In this document: in pieces, positions 15,525 through 20,869 of the stretch
Position numbering within the stretch: the first letter of the stretch is position 1
Layout: each line of letters begins with the position of its first letter
NCBI GenBank assembly: GCA_046050145.1
Contig: JBJOQC010000021.1
Coordinates: 1-22,158 of the forward strand
Source: CAYZPE01 sp046050145
GTDB taxonomy: Bacteria > Patescibacteriota > Minisyncoccia > Phycocordibacterales > CAYZPE01
Direction: 5' to 3'
DNA length: 22,158 bases
Position numbers and translations under genes: made by a program
The notes under the pieces: generated by a model
Databases searched by the model: none
The model's input: only the letters and a program-made list of their open reading frames with translations
What the model was told of the DNA's origin: nothing

Positions 15525-16961
15525 TTATATCGTCTCAACAATAAGAGTATTTGTTGTTCCTGTTTTATAGATCGGAGTACCTGAGACAATCACAATCTTA
15601 TCTCCAGACACCACCACTTTTTCTTTCTTTAGATGTGCCTTAATTGCTTTTACAGCATCATTCACATCTTTAAATTTCTCCGACTTCACTGGAGTCACAC
15701 CAAACGACATAAGGAGTTGGTTATGAGTCTTTTCACTCGAAGTAAAAGCAAAAATTGGCTGAAGAGGCTTGTAACGAGCGATAAGCTGAGCAGTCTTACC
15801 TGTTTGAGTAAGAGCAACAATTGCTTTAGCATTTATAGCATTTGCCAAGTCCACAGTCTCGTTTGTTACAGCATCAGAAGTGCCTGTACCCATGATTGCA
15901 TGCTTATGTTTTTGCATGATCAAAACATGCTCTTTATATAATTCACTCTGCTCAATATTTCGAGCAACCGTTGCCATCGTGCGCACAGATTCAATAGGAT
16001 AATCCCCAAGAGTTGTTTCCTCTGAAAGCATTATTGCATCTGTTCCATCTATAACCGCATTTGCAATATCAGACACCTCTGCACGAGTTGGCACAGGAGC
16101 CTTGATCATACTTTCAAGAATGTGAGTTGCTGTGATAACAACCTTACCCTTTTCATTACATTTCTTGATGATTGTTTTTTGAAGCACTGGTACATTTTCT
16201 ACCCCTACCTCAATACCCATATCTCCTCGCGCAACCATCACACCATCCACAAGCTCAATGATTTCATCAATATTCTCTACACCTTCACAATCCTCAACCT
16301 TTGCAATAATCTTAGTTTCTTTGCATCCTGCTTTATCGAGAAGTGCTCGAAGCTCACGGATATCATCTGCACGACGAACGAAAGAGAAAGCAACAAAATC
16401 AACTTTATTTTTTATACCAAATTCAAGATCTGCTTTGTCCTTGTCTGTAAGAGAGCTTATAGAAAGATGTGCTCCTGGAAGGTTGATACCGCGTTTATTT
16501 TTTGTCTCACCTCCAACGATCACTTTACAAATAACTTCCTTACCTTTTATGTCTACAATTTCAAGCTTCTTCTTTCCATCATGAAGAAGAATAAATCCAC
16601 CCTTTTTAACCTCTCGAGGGAGAGGTTCGTAGTTCACAGAAACTCGTTCGTCATTTCCTACAATCTTTTCTGTTGTAAGAGTAAATTTTTGTCCTGGTTT
16701 TAGAGTAATTACTCCATTCTCAAAATCACCAATACGAATCTTTGGACCACCCAAATCCTGAAGAGTTGCTCCATGAATTCCAGTCTTCTTAATAGCTTTT
16801 TTGAGGTTATCTACTTTTCCTTGATGCTCAGCAAAATCTCCATGAGAAAAGTTGAGTCTCATAACATTAAACCCCTCGATAAGTAACTTCGAAAGCATTT
16901 CTTCTGACTGTGTTGCAGGGCCAATTGTTGCAACGATCTTGGTTTTCTTGTGAACTGACAT
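15525..16961 (-). CDS. pyk: Pyruvate kinase
   Basis: The product has 478 residues, normal for the family. It converts phosphoenolpyruvate and ADP to pyruvate and ATP, the last step of glycolysis. Visible motifs are TKIVATIGPA (7-16), MRLNFSHG (34-41, potassium and phosphate ligands), LGGPKIRIGDF (70-80), the signature IIAKVEDCEG with catalytic K221 and metal ligand E223, MVARGDMGIEV (242-252) and PTRAEVSDIANAV with DGTDAIMLS (291-313). The usual ATQMLESM reads ATHILESM and LSGETA reads LSEETT. The B domain (about 84-160) and C domain (about 345-478) are intact. Start ATG 16961 is preceded by AT-rich sequence with no SD. CPR cells often rely on partial glycolysis for ATP, so this is a core gene. 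Confidence 0.97.
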   Translation of the reverse strand: MSVHKKTKIVATIGPATQSEEMLSKLLIEGFNVMRLNFSHGDFAEHQGKVDNLKKAIKKTGIHGATLQDLGGPKIRIGDFENGVITLKPGQKFTLTTEKIVGNDERVSVNYEPLPREVKKGGFILLHDGKKKLEIVDIKGKEVICKVIVGGETKNKRGINLPGAHLSISSLTDKDKADLEFGIKNKVDFVAFSFVRRADDIRELRALLDKAGCKETKIIAKVEDCEGVENIDEIIELVDGVMVARGDMGIEVGVENVPVLQKTIIKKCNEKGKVVITATHILESMIKAPVPTRAEVSDIANAVIDGTDAIMLSEETTLGDYPIESVRTMATVARNIEQSELYKEHVLIMQKHKHAIMGTGTSDAVTNETVDLANAINAKAIVALTQTGKTAQLIARYKPLQPIFAFTSSEKTHNQLLMSFGVTPVKSEKFKDVNDAVKAIKAHLKKEKVVVSGDKIVIVSGTPIYKTGTTNTLIVETI

Positions 16962-17063
16962 AGAAATAAATAAAGTATTTACATTAATAACGAGGTAGTA
17001 TCATACAATATTCGAAGTTAAAAATCCATTATTATCTTGTATATCCTAAGCTTTTTTGGTATC

Positions 17064-17110
17064 GTACTGGATACGCATGTATAGCGACTGACTCCCTACA
17101 GGAGCAGTAC
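17064..17110. other. Junction-like inverted-repeat element between pyk and tRNA-Ile
   Basis: GTACTG (17064-17069) pairs with CAGTAC (17105-17110). Inside it are two hairpins: ATAC-GCAT-GTAT (17071-17082) and CTCC-CTACA-GGAG (17092-17104). It could be an RNA fold in the pyk leader, an RNA from the other strand or an operator. The rest of the 218 bases between pyk and the tRNA is AT-rich with a possible tRNA promoter (TTGAAA at 17132-17137, TATATA at 17158-17163, poor spacing). Confidence 0.35.
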
Positions 17111-17179
17111 ACCATTTGGATATTTTGTTTTTTGAAAGTTAAAATTAATAGATATCTTATATAACGTAGTTAGTTCCGT

Positions 17180-17252
17180 GCGCGTGTAGCTCAGTTGGTA
17201 GAGCATTCGACTGATACTCGAAAGGTCCCAAGTTCGATCCTTGGCACGCGCA
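17180..17252 (+). tRNA. tRNA-Ile (anticodon GAU)
   Basis: The 73 bases fold completely: acceptor GCGCGTG with CACGCGC, D arm GCTC-AGTTGGTA-GAGC, anticodon stem TTCGA with TCGAA around loop CTGATAC (anticodon GAT), variable AGGTC, T arm CCAAG-TTCGATC-CTTGG, discriminator A. No CCA is encoded, so it must be added by a nucleotidyltransferase. It reads ATC and ATT codons. It is single, not in a tRNA cluster, and lies upstream of a small plus-strand gene. Confidence 0.97.
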
Positions 17253-17321
17253 CTGAGTTTGGTACAAAATATAAAACAAAATATCACAAATGATCTTGCG
17301 AAGTGGTTTTGACCACTTCTC

Positions 17322-17358
17322 ACTCGAAAGGTCCCTGGTTCGACTCCAGGCACGCGCA
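17322..17358 (+). other. Detached tRNA 3' half, duplicate of tRNA-Ile 3' end
   Basis: ACTCGAAAGGTCCC repeats exactly the 3' anticodon and variable part of the tRNA-Ile (17216-17229). It is followed by a different but perfectly paired T arm (CCTGG-TTCGACT-CCAGG) and the same CACGCGC-A acceptor end. No partner 5' half occurs upstream. In its place is a hairpin GAAGTGGT-TTTG-ACCACTTC (17300-17319). It may be an att remnant, a decayed tRNA or a split tRNA half. It lies 23 bases before the SD of the next gene. Confidence 0.6.
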
Positions 17359-17392
17359 CAGAAAAGTTTCTTAAACCCACAGGAGATATAAC

Positions 17393-17578
17393 GTGACCGA
17401 AACAAACACTATCGCATACCTACCGGCGTCCTTGATCAAAGCTGGTCAAAAAATAACCGAAGAAAGGAAACAAAAGCAATCTCGAAAAGAAAAGCTTACG
17501 ACCTACTTTGCAAGTAAACGCCAGTCTCGAATCAGATTCTGGACCAACAATATCATCGGGTTCTTTTTTAGAAAATAA
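17393..17578 (+). CDS. Small basic protein, 61 residues, unknown function
   Basis: GTG 17393 is fixed by AGGAG at 17381-17385, seven bases upstream. The middle is very rich in Lys, Arg and Gln (ITEERKQKQSRKEK) and the end is basic and aromatic (RIRFWTNNIIGFFFRK), which could be an amphipathic or short membrane-touching helix. It is followed by a dedicated terminator and could be read through from the tRNA-Ile promoter, since no other promoter is obvious. I recognise no family. Confidence 0.6.
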   Translation: MTETNTIAYLPASLIKAGQKITEERKQKQSRKEKLTTYFASKRQSRIRFWTNNIIGFFFRK

Positions 17579-17598
17579 TATAATCCAAAGACGAACCG

Positions 17599-17624
17599 AA
17601 CCTCGTGCTTGCGCGAGGTTTTTT
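17599..17624 (+). terminator. Terminator of the 61-aa gene
   Basis: A nine-pair stem (AACCTCGTG with CGCGAGGTT, one T-G wobble), loop CTTG, then six T on the plus strand, 21 bases after the stop. Confidence 0.85.
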
Positions 17625-17658
17625 GTATAAAAAACCTGACCAAAAATAGTGATTTAAT

Positions 17659-17979
17659 CTAAAAAAAACTAAAAAATTTTAAAATTAATGAAATAATCGG
17701 AATCAAAATTAACACTAAGGAAATAATAAAAACTGGTTTTAATTTTTTAATTATGTCTTCCTTCTCTGTTGTATTCAAATTACTCCCCCCGAGGCGGAGG
17801 GCTCTCTTAAGATTTAAAACATGAACAACGTATGGTATAGCAAAATATATAAGCAAAATTAAAAACAAAATAAAAAACATAAATTTTGTTGTATTACTCA
17901 AGGACTTATTAAAAAGAAACAATAAACAAATTACAGTTAGAACGATGGGAATTACTGGTAAAGAAAACTTATTTTTCAT
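17659..17979 (-). CDS. Small three-helix membrane protein
   Basis: The product has 106 residues from ATG 17979; the longer frame would run through a terminator. Hydrophobic helices lie at about residues 8-24, 33-53 and 83-101, with a soluble loop of 30 residues (RALRLGGSNLNTTEKEDIIKKL) between the second and third. There is no SD. TGT-TATATT, an extended -10, ends six bases before the ATG, so the mRNA should be leaderless. It sits directly after the terminator of the amidase gene. I recognise no family. Its AT content is much higher than that of the amidase next to it. Confidence 0.65.
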   Translation of the reverse strand: MKNKFSLPVIPIVLTVICLLFLFNKSLSNTTKFMFFILFLILLIYFAIPYVVHVLNLKRALRLGGSNLNTTEKEDIIKKLKPVFIISLVLILIPIISLILKFFSFF

Positions 17980-17995
17980 AATTAAAATATAACAC

Positions 17996-18035
17996 ATAAA
18001 AAAAATCGCCGGGCTTTTAATCCAGACGGCGATTT
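17996..18035 (-). terminator. Terminator of the amidase gene
   Basis: A nine-pair stem (AAATCGCCG with CGGCGATTT) with a 15-base loop is followed on the minus strand by eight T. It lies 77 bases after the stop at 18112. Its T tract leads straight into the -10 box of the next gene. Confidence 0.8.
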
Positions 18036-18039
18036 GAAA

Positions 18040-18110
18040 TACATTCGACAGTCTTTCGACCATCAAGCGTGAATCTCCCCTCACGCTTTTTGCCAAGGTC
18101 CGACCTTAGC
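18040..18110 (-). other. Structured 3' untranslated region of the amidase gene
   Basis: Read on the minus strand, three hairpins follow the stop: AAGGTC-G-GACCTT (18106-18094), AAGCGTGA with TCACGCTT (18088-18065, eight-base loop) and GTC-GAAA-GAC, a GNRA-loop stem, before the terminator proper. No gene is present. It could protect the mRNA end or release a small RNA. Confidence 0.45.
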
Positions 18111-18111
18111 T

Positions 18112-18621
18112 TTATTCTTTCTCCTTCTTTTCCGGGGTCATGCGACGCTGCGCTTCCTTAATGACAGCACCAAGGTCGCAACCATCACCCGGACACTTTT
18201 CATGATGTCCTTGAATGGTTCGCTCTGAAGGAAAGATCTTGTAGTGATTACACACCACAATAATCGTATCGATCAGTGTCTCTTTCTGCTTGTCGGTGAA
18301 CTTATCCGTCCCGACCAAGCAAATAGCGACAGAGCGATCATTTCGTCCTGGCGCATGCGCGCCGACTTTTTCAATAGATCGACCCTTGTGAAGCATGCCA
18401 TCTGGTCCGCCATTACCATTGGTAATGACGTAGTGATAGCCGATATCAGCCCACTTGTTGGTTTCGACATGGTAACGTCGAAACGCTTCCACGCTTCCGC
18501 CGGTCGTCTCACTGTGATGAATCACAATGAGATCGGTCTTCTCCCGATCTTTCATTTGCCCAAAGGCGAAAGAAGGAACGAAAGAAAAAATGAACGCCAT
18601 CAAAAAAAGAATTCGAGTCAT
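18112..18621 (-). CDS. Secreted N-acetylmuramoyl-L-alanine amidase (Amidase_2/PGRP fold)
   Basis: The product has 169 residues. AAGGGG seven bases upstream fixes ATG 18621. A signal peptide (about 1-21, ending SFAFGQ) directs it out of the cell. The core has LIVIHHSETT (zinc ligand His35 or 36), IGYHYVI (Tyr62, His63), VGAHAPGRN and the C-terminal TIQGHHEKCPG with His139 or 140 and Cys143, so the T7-lysozyme-like His-His-Cys zinc site is present. The family cuts the amide bond between MurNAc and L-Ala. It could remodel the cell's own wall or attack host or neighbour walls. The length is close to a bare catalytic domain, and no binding domain is present. Base composition is higher in GC than at its left. 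It is a single-gene unit. Confidence 0.93.
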   Translation of the reverse strand: MTRILFLMAFIFSFVPSFAFGQMKDREKTDLIVIHHSETTGGSVEAFRRYHVETNKWADIGYHYVITNGNGGPDGMLHKGRSIEKVGAHAPGRNDRSVAICLVGTDKFTDKQKETLIDTIIVVCNHYKIFPSERTIQGHHEKCPGDGCDLGAVIKEAQRRMTPEKKEKE

Positions 18622-18689
18622 TGTAAACCCCTTTTCGAAGAACTCTAACTCTCCACCAAGGAACATTCCTCAGTGCGATTAGTAAGACT

Positions 18690-18718
18690 AAATTAGCATA
18701 TTTTTATATAAAAGTCAA
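18690..18718 (-). promoter_or_regulatory. Promoter of the amidase gene
   Basis: TTGACT (18718-18713) and TAATTT (18695-18690) are spaced by 17 bases, and the -10 is preceded by TGC as in an extended -10. The TATGCTAA string recurs in the promoter at 20274-20302. The promoter starts 16 bases after the T tract of the upstream terminator. Confidence 0.6.
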
Positions 18719-18733
18719 GACACGCTTAACCAT

Positions 18734-18763
18734 AAAAAAGCACCGTTTTTTAAGCGGCGCTTT
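18734..18763 (-). terminator. Terminator of the ThiF-like gene
   Basis: A nine-pair stem (AAAGCGCCG with CGGTGCTTT on the minus strand, one G-T wobble) and nine-base loop ends in six T. It lies 24 bases after the stop at 18788. Confidence 0.82.
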
Positions 18764-18787
18764 GTATTTTGTTTTCTATCAACTTAT

Positions 18788-19750
18788 TCATTTCTTATTC
18801 AAAACATACCGAGCAAACCGGAAAGTAATCTCTCTCCAAAGTTTACTCAAAATCCCCCATCGTCCGGTACGAACGAGCCTATGTCGATAGGTATCGACTT
18901 GCATTCCGCAAGGCGCAGAAAGAACCTTTCCTCGATCAAGCAAAATCTTCAATGCTTCAGTTCCTGCAATTCCCGCACAAAGTTCACAGGCCATCGGCAC
19001 TGAAGGAACCCTCTTATTCTTGAAATCAACAGCTTGAGAGTCAATCAAATACTTCCGATGAAGTAATGCCGGGGCAAGACCTACAAGAAACCGAATTTGT
19101 TGATCTTGCTTCGAGAAACCTTCCAATTTAAAGTACTGCTCAAATGTCATTCCTCCTGGAACAAACACCATAAGAGCCGCACTCATCCCGAGAGGAGCGA
19201 CAGTAATTGCAGGGATACCCATTTCTGCACAAACAGCAAAAACTTCGCGTCGAACATCAAGTGCAAAAAAATCGAGGCCGTCAATGTACAAATCGCAATC
19301 CTTAAGAAACCTGCGGACATTATCACTGTTGACTCCTTTCGAAAACATTCTGATGTCGAGATCAGGATTGATGTCTCGAGCCATGCGCGCAAGCACATCA
19401 ATCTAGAATTCACCTTCCGTGCTTTCGAATGATCCAGCCTGCCGATTCCTGTTTGAGGATTCAAACCGATCAAAATCAGAAACACTGAACGCACCAATAC
19501 CTAAACGCGCCAGAGTGAGCAGGTAATGACCACCCACTCCACCAAGTCCCGCAATTGCAATTCGTTTCGTACGCAGAAACTCTTGTTCTTTCTGAGTTAC
19601 CCAGCCAATGTTACGAGAGGTAGCAATCCCATATTGCTCTGATATGGTAGTACCACTCACAGATCGAACCCCCTCTTCTTCTGCTAAAGCAGAAGAAGAT
19701 AACGGAATCCTACCTTTAGGATACATCAAATTTAAAAGGATACTGGCCAC
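18788..19750 (-). pseudogene. ThiF/E1-like adenylyltransferase interrupted by in-frame amber codon
   Basis: Two open stretches lie in one frame, separated only by TAG at 19405-19403. Together they give about 320 codons from GTG 19750, which has a perfect AGGAGG six bases upstream. The first part has the E1 nucleotide loop AIAGLGGVGGHYLL and SDFDRFESSNRNRQAGS. After the stop the family sequence goes on without a gap: IDVLARMARDINPDLDI, YIDGLDFFALDVR, ITVAPLGMSAA, ACELCAG, GTEALKILL. At the TAG the family normally has the conserved Lys of the GRPKVD segment (AAG to TAG is a single change). E1-like enzymes adenylate the C-terminus of a small sulfur-carrier or ubiquitin-like protein. It is a pseudogene, a sequencing error, or suppressed. 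About 60 residues precede the usual core. Confidence 0.8.
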
Positions 19751-19766
19751 GGCAAACCTCCTGATC

Positions 19767-19795
19767 GTTAGATCGTTAGTTGTTTTAATTGTCAA
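19767..19795 (-). promoter_or_regulatory. Proximal promoter of the ThiF-like gene with tandem GATCGTTA
   Basis: TTGACA (19795-19790) and TCTAAC (19772-19767) are spaced by exactly 17 bases. The plus strand carries GATCGTTA twice in direct tandem (19763-19778), covering the -10, as a possible operator. The leader is about 10 bases and contains the AGGAGG SD (19757-19762). Confidence 0.6.
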
Positions 19796-19810
19796 CGAGC
19801 ACTTTTTAGT

Positions 19811-19838
19811 ATTATATTATAAATTTAATAAATGTCAA
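19811..19838 (-). promoter_or_regulatory. Distal consensus promoter of the ThiF-like gene
   Basis: Both boxes are perfect: TTGACA (19838-19833) and TATAAT (19816-19811), 16 bases apart. It lies 15 bases downstream of the T tract of the terminator at 19853-19890. It gives a leader of about 55 bases that includes the proximal promoter. Such a strong promoter in front of a broken gene is odd. Confidence 0.72.
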
Positions 19839-19852
19839 ATATTTTTAAGTAT

Positions 19853-19890
19853 AAAAAGAGGCGTCTAGGGGTGGGTTTCCCAGACGCCTC
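19853..19890 (-). terminator. Terminator of the 73-aa gene
   Basis: A nine-pair stem (GAGGCGTCT with AGACGCCTC) with inner GGG and CCC pairing is followed on the minus strand by five T. It lies about 104 bases after the stop at 19994. The stretch between (19891-19993) holds no gene I can support. Confidence 0.8.
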
Positions 19891-19993
19891 GTGAACTCTC
19901 TTTCTCTCATCTCCGGCTCCGAATGGAGTTAAGACATGGTTCTCTCTCTTATATTTTCAGGAGATATGCTTGCGGAACACCTCCTGTGCCTTC

Positions 19994-20215
19994 TCACCTC
20001 CGCCCCGCCGGCACCTGATCAAGCTCAGCCTGAAGCGCATCAGCCGCAACAGCATGTTTTTCATCGGTTTCGTAGGTTCCAGCATGGATTTCTCCACGAA
20101 CCCTTGAAACCAGACCCTGACGAACTCCGCCAAGCATCCAAGGTTTCCCTGGAGGAAACCCGATGGCAAGTTTTGGACCTGCCTTAGAACCAGAATCCGT
20201 TCTACGACGACTCAT
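19994..20215 (-). CDS. Small orphan protein, 73 residues
   Basis: ATG 20215 is fixed by AAAGGAG six bases upstream; a longer frame to 20338 crosses the promoter and a terminator. The N-terminus is basic (SRRRTDSGSKAGPK), the middle is Gly/Pro-rich (AIGFPPGKPWMLGGVRQG) and the C-terminus is helical and acidic (TDEKHAVAADALQAELDQ). It has no membrane helix. The codons are GC-rich compared with the left half of the window. It has its own promoter, leader hairpin and terminator. I recognise no family. Confidence 0.62.
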   Translation of the reverse strand: MSRRRTDSGSKAGPKLAIGFPPGKPWMLGGVRQGLVSRVRGEIHAGTYETDEKHAVAADALQAELDQVPAGRR

Positions 20216-20242
20216 GCGATACTCCTTTAAAGAACCAAAAAG

Positions 20243-20265
20243 GTAACGTTCACCTTGAACGTTAC
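20243..20265 (-). promoter_or_regulatory. Perfect 10-bp inverted repeat in the leader (operator or RNA hairpin)
   Basis: GTAACGTTCA and TGAACGTTAC are separated by three bases. On the minus strand it is followed by CTTTTT and then the SD of the 73-residue gene. The predicted start of transcription (about 20267) is at its edge. It may be a regulator site, a 5' protecting hairpin, or an attenuator, although it is very close to the start for the last role. Confidence 0.5.
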
Positions 20266-20273
20266 GAGTAAAT

Positions 20274-20302
20274 ACCTTAGCATAGTTTGCTTTTTCTGTC
20301 AA
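20274..20302 (-). promoter_or_regulatory. Promoter of the 73-aa gene
   Basis: TTGACA (20302-20297) and TAAGGT (20279-20274) are spaced by 17 bases with TGC before the -10. The -35 follows the T-rich end of the upstream terminator. Confidence 0.6.
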
Positions 20303-20336
20303 ATATAAAGAGCGCGAAGCCTTCGGCTTCGCGCTC
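20303..20336 (-). terminator. Terminator of the 74-aa gene
   Basis: A 12-pair perfect stem (GAGCGCGAAGCC with GGCTTCGCGCTC, 20310-20336) has a three-base loop and is followed on the minus strand by TTTATATTTGACA, so the tail runs into the next -35 box. It begins 13 bases after the stop at 20350. Confidence 0.85.
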
Positions 20337-20349
20337 AAAAGAAATGTTT

Positions 20350-20574
20350 CTATTTTGGATCTCTAAGCCTGTCCAAAACCTCTGTCATCCGATCACCTAA
20401 AGGATGCGAAATGATCCCCACATCAAACCAATTAATACCGCTTTGAGGATCTCGGGCCATGGCTACAAGCCCTGCAAAAAGATTAATTTCTTGACCAACC
20501 TCATACCGAAATACATACCGATGACCACCCTTGATCAAAATAATCTCTTTCCTGTCTGAATCTTCCTGTTCCAT
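20350..20574 (-). CDS. Small orphan soluble protein, 74 residues
   Basis: ATG 20574 has a perfect AAGGAGG six bases upstream (20581-20587). The start is acidic and then strand-like (EIILIKGGHRYVFRYEVGQE). It continues with FAGLVAMARDPQSGINWFDVGIISHPLG and ends in an amphipathic helix (DRMTEVLDRLRD). No signal peptide or membrane helix is present. The gene stands between its own promoter and terminator. I recognise no family; a small alpha-beta domain is likely from the pattern of strands and helix. Confidence 0.68.
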   Translation of the reverse strand: MEQEDSDRKEIILIKGGHRYVFRYEVGQEINLFAGLVAMARDPQSGINWFDVGIISHPLGDRMTEVLDRLRDPK

Positions 20575-20612
20575 ACAAAGCCTCCTTGCTTAAAAAGATC
20601 TAACCTGCATCA

Positions 20613-20640
20613 AACATAACTTATATGTACATATTGTCAA
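20613..20640 (-). promoter_or_regulatory. Promoter of the 74-aa gene
   Basis: TTGACA (20640-20635) and TATGTT (20618-20613) are spaced by 16 bases. The first T residues of the -35 are the last of the upstream terminator T tract. Confidence 0.58.
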
Positions 20641-20670
20641 AAAAATACCGACCAAAAAAGGACGGTATTT
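20641..20670 (-). terminator. Terminator of the 32-aa microprotein gene
   Basis: An eight-pair stem (AAATACCG with CGGTATTT) plus inner CC/GG pairs is followed on the minus strand by seven T that lead into TTGACA. It lies 24 bases after the stop at 20694. Confidence 0.8.
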
Positions 20671-20693
20671 GTAAGGAATATCTTGTGATGAAA

Positions 20694-20792
20694 TCATAGT
20701 CTGCGAAGTATACTTTTCTTCACTTTCCTGAGACGTTCTTGTATCTCTTTTCTGATGCGATCAATCTCCATCTGAAGCGCTGTTTTTTTCAT
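20694..20792 (-). CDS. Microprotein of 32 residues, basic single helix
   Basis: ATG 20792-20790 is preceded by AAGGA about ten bases upstream. The product starts MKKTALQMEIDRIRKEIQE and ends KKSILRRL before TGA, a continuous charged amphipathic helix with net positive charge. The dedicated terminator after it and the 16S terminator before it make it an isolated unit, which argues that the short frame is real. I see no clear promoter. It could be a ribosome- or RNA-associated peptide; this is only inferred from charge and from its place behind the 16S gene. Confidence 0.5.
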   Translation of the reverse strand: MKKTALQMEIDRIRKEIQERLRKVKKSILRRL

Positions 20793-20836
20793 AATTAAAA
20801 TTCCTTAAGTGTGCGAATCTATTTTTATGGTAACAC

Positions 20837-20869
20837 AAAACCCGCAGAGCTTTTGGCTCTGCGGGTTTT
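20837..20869 (-). terminator. Strong terminator behind 16S rRNA
   Basis: A 14-pair stem (AAAA plus CCCGCAGAGC with GCTCTGCGGG plus TTTT) with a five-base loop. On the minus strand it ends TTTTGTGTT. It follows the 16S gene by about 200 bases, and no 23S or tRNA lies between, so the 16S unit ends here. Confidence 0.88.

Noticed and set aside
17286..17358. A second complete tRNA gene
   Set aside because: The 5' acceptor strand and D arm are missing: the bases at 17286-17292 (ACAAATG) do not pair with CACGCGC, and the hairpin at 17300-17319 does not give a seven-base anticodon loop.
17096..17405. Two overlapping minus-strand frames across the tRNA-Ile region
   Set aside because: They are antisense to the tRNA and its copy; the residues (for example ARAWSRTRDLSS) are the usual false translation of tRNA genes, and no SD or family is visible.
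19403..19405. TAG as pyrrolysine or a recoded sense codon
   Set aside because: TAG ends other genes in the window, no pyl gene is visible, and the position normally holds Lys; mutation or error is simpler, so recoding is only kept as a test.
19936..20187. 83-residue plus-strand frame
   Set aside because: It is antisense to the 73-residue gene, which has the SD, promoter and terminator; its composition is that of a shadow frame.
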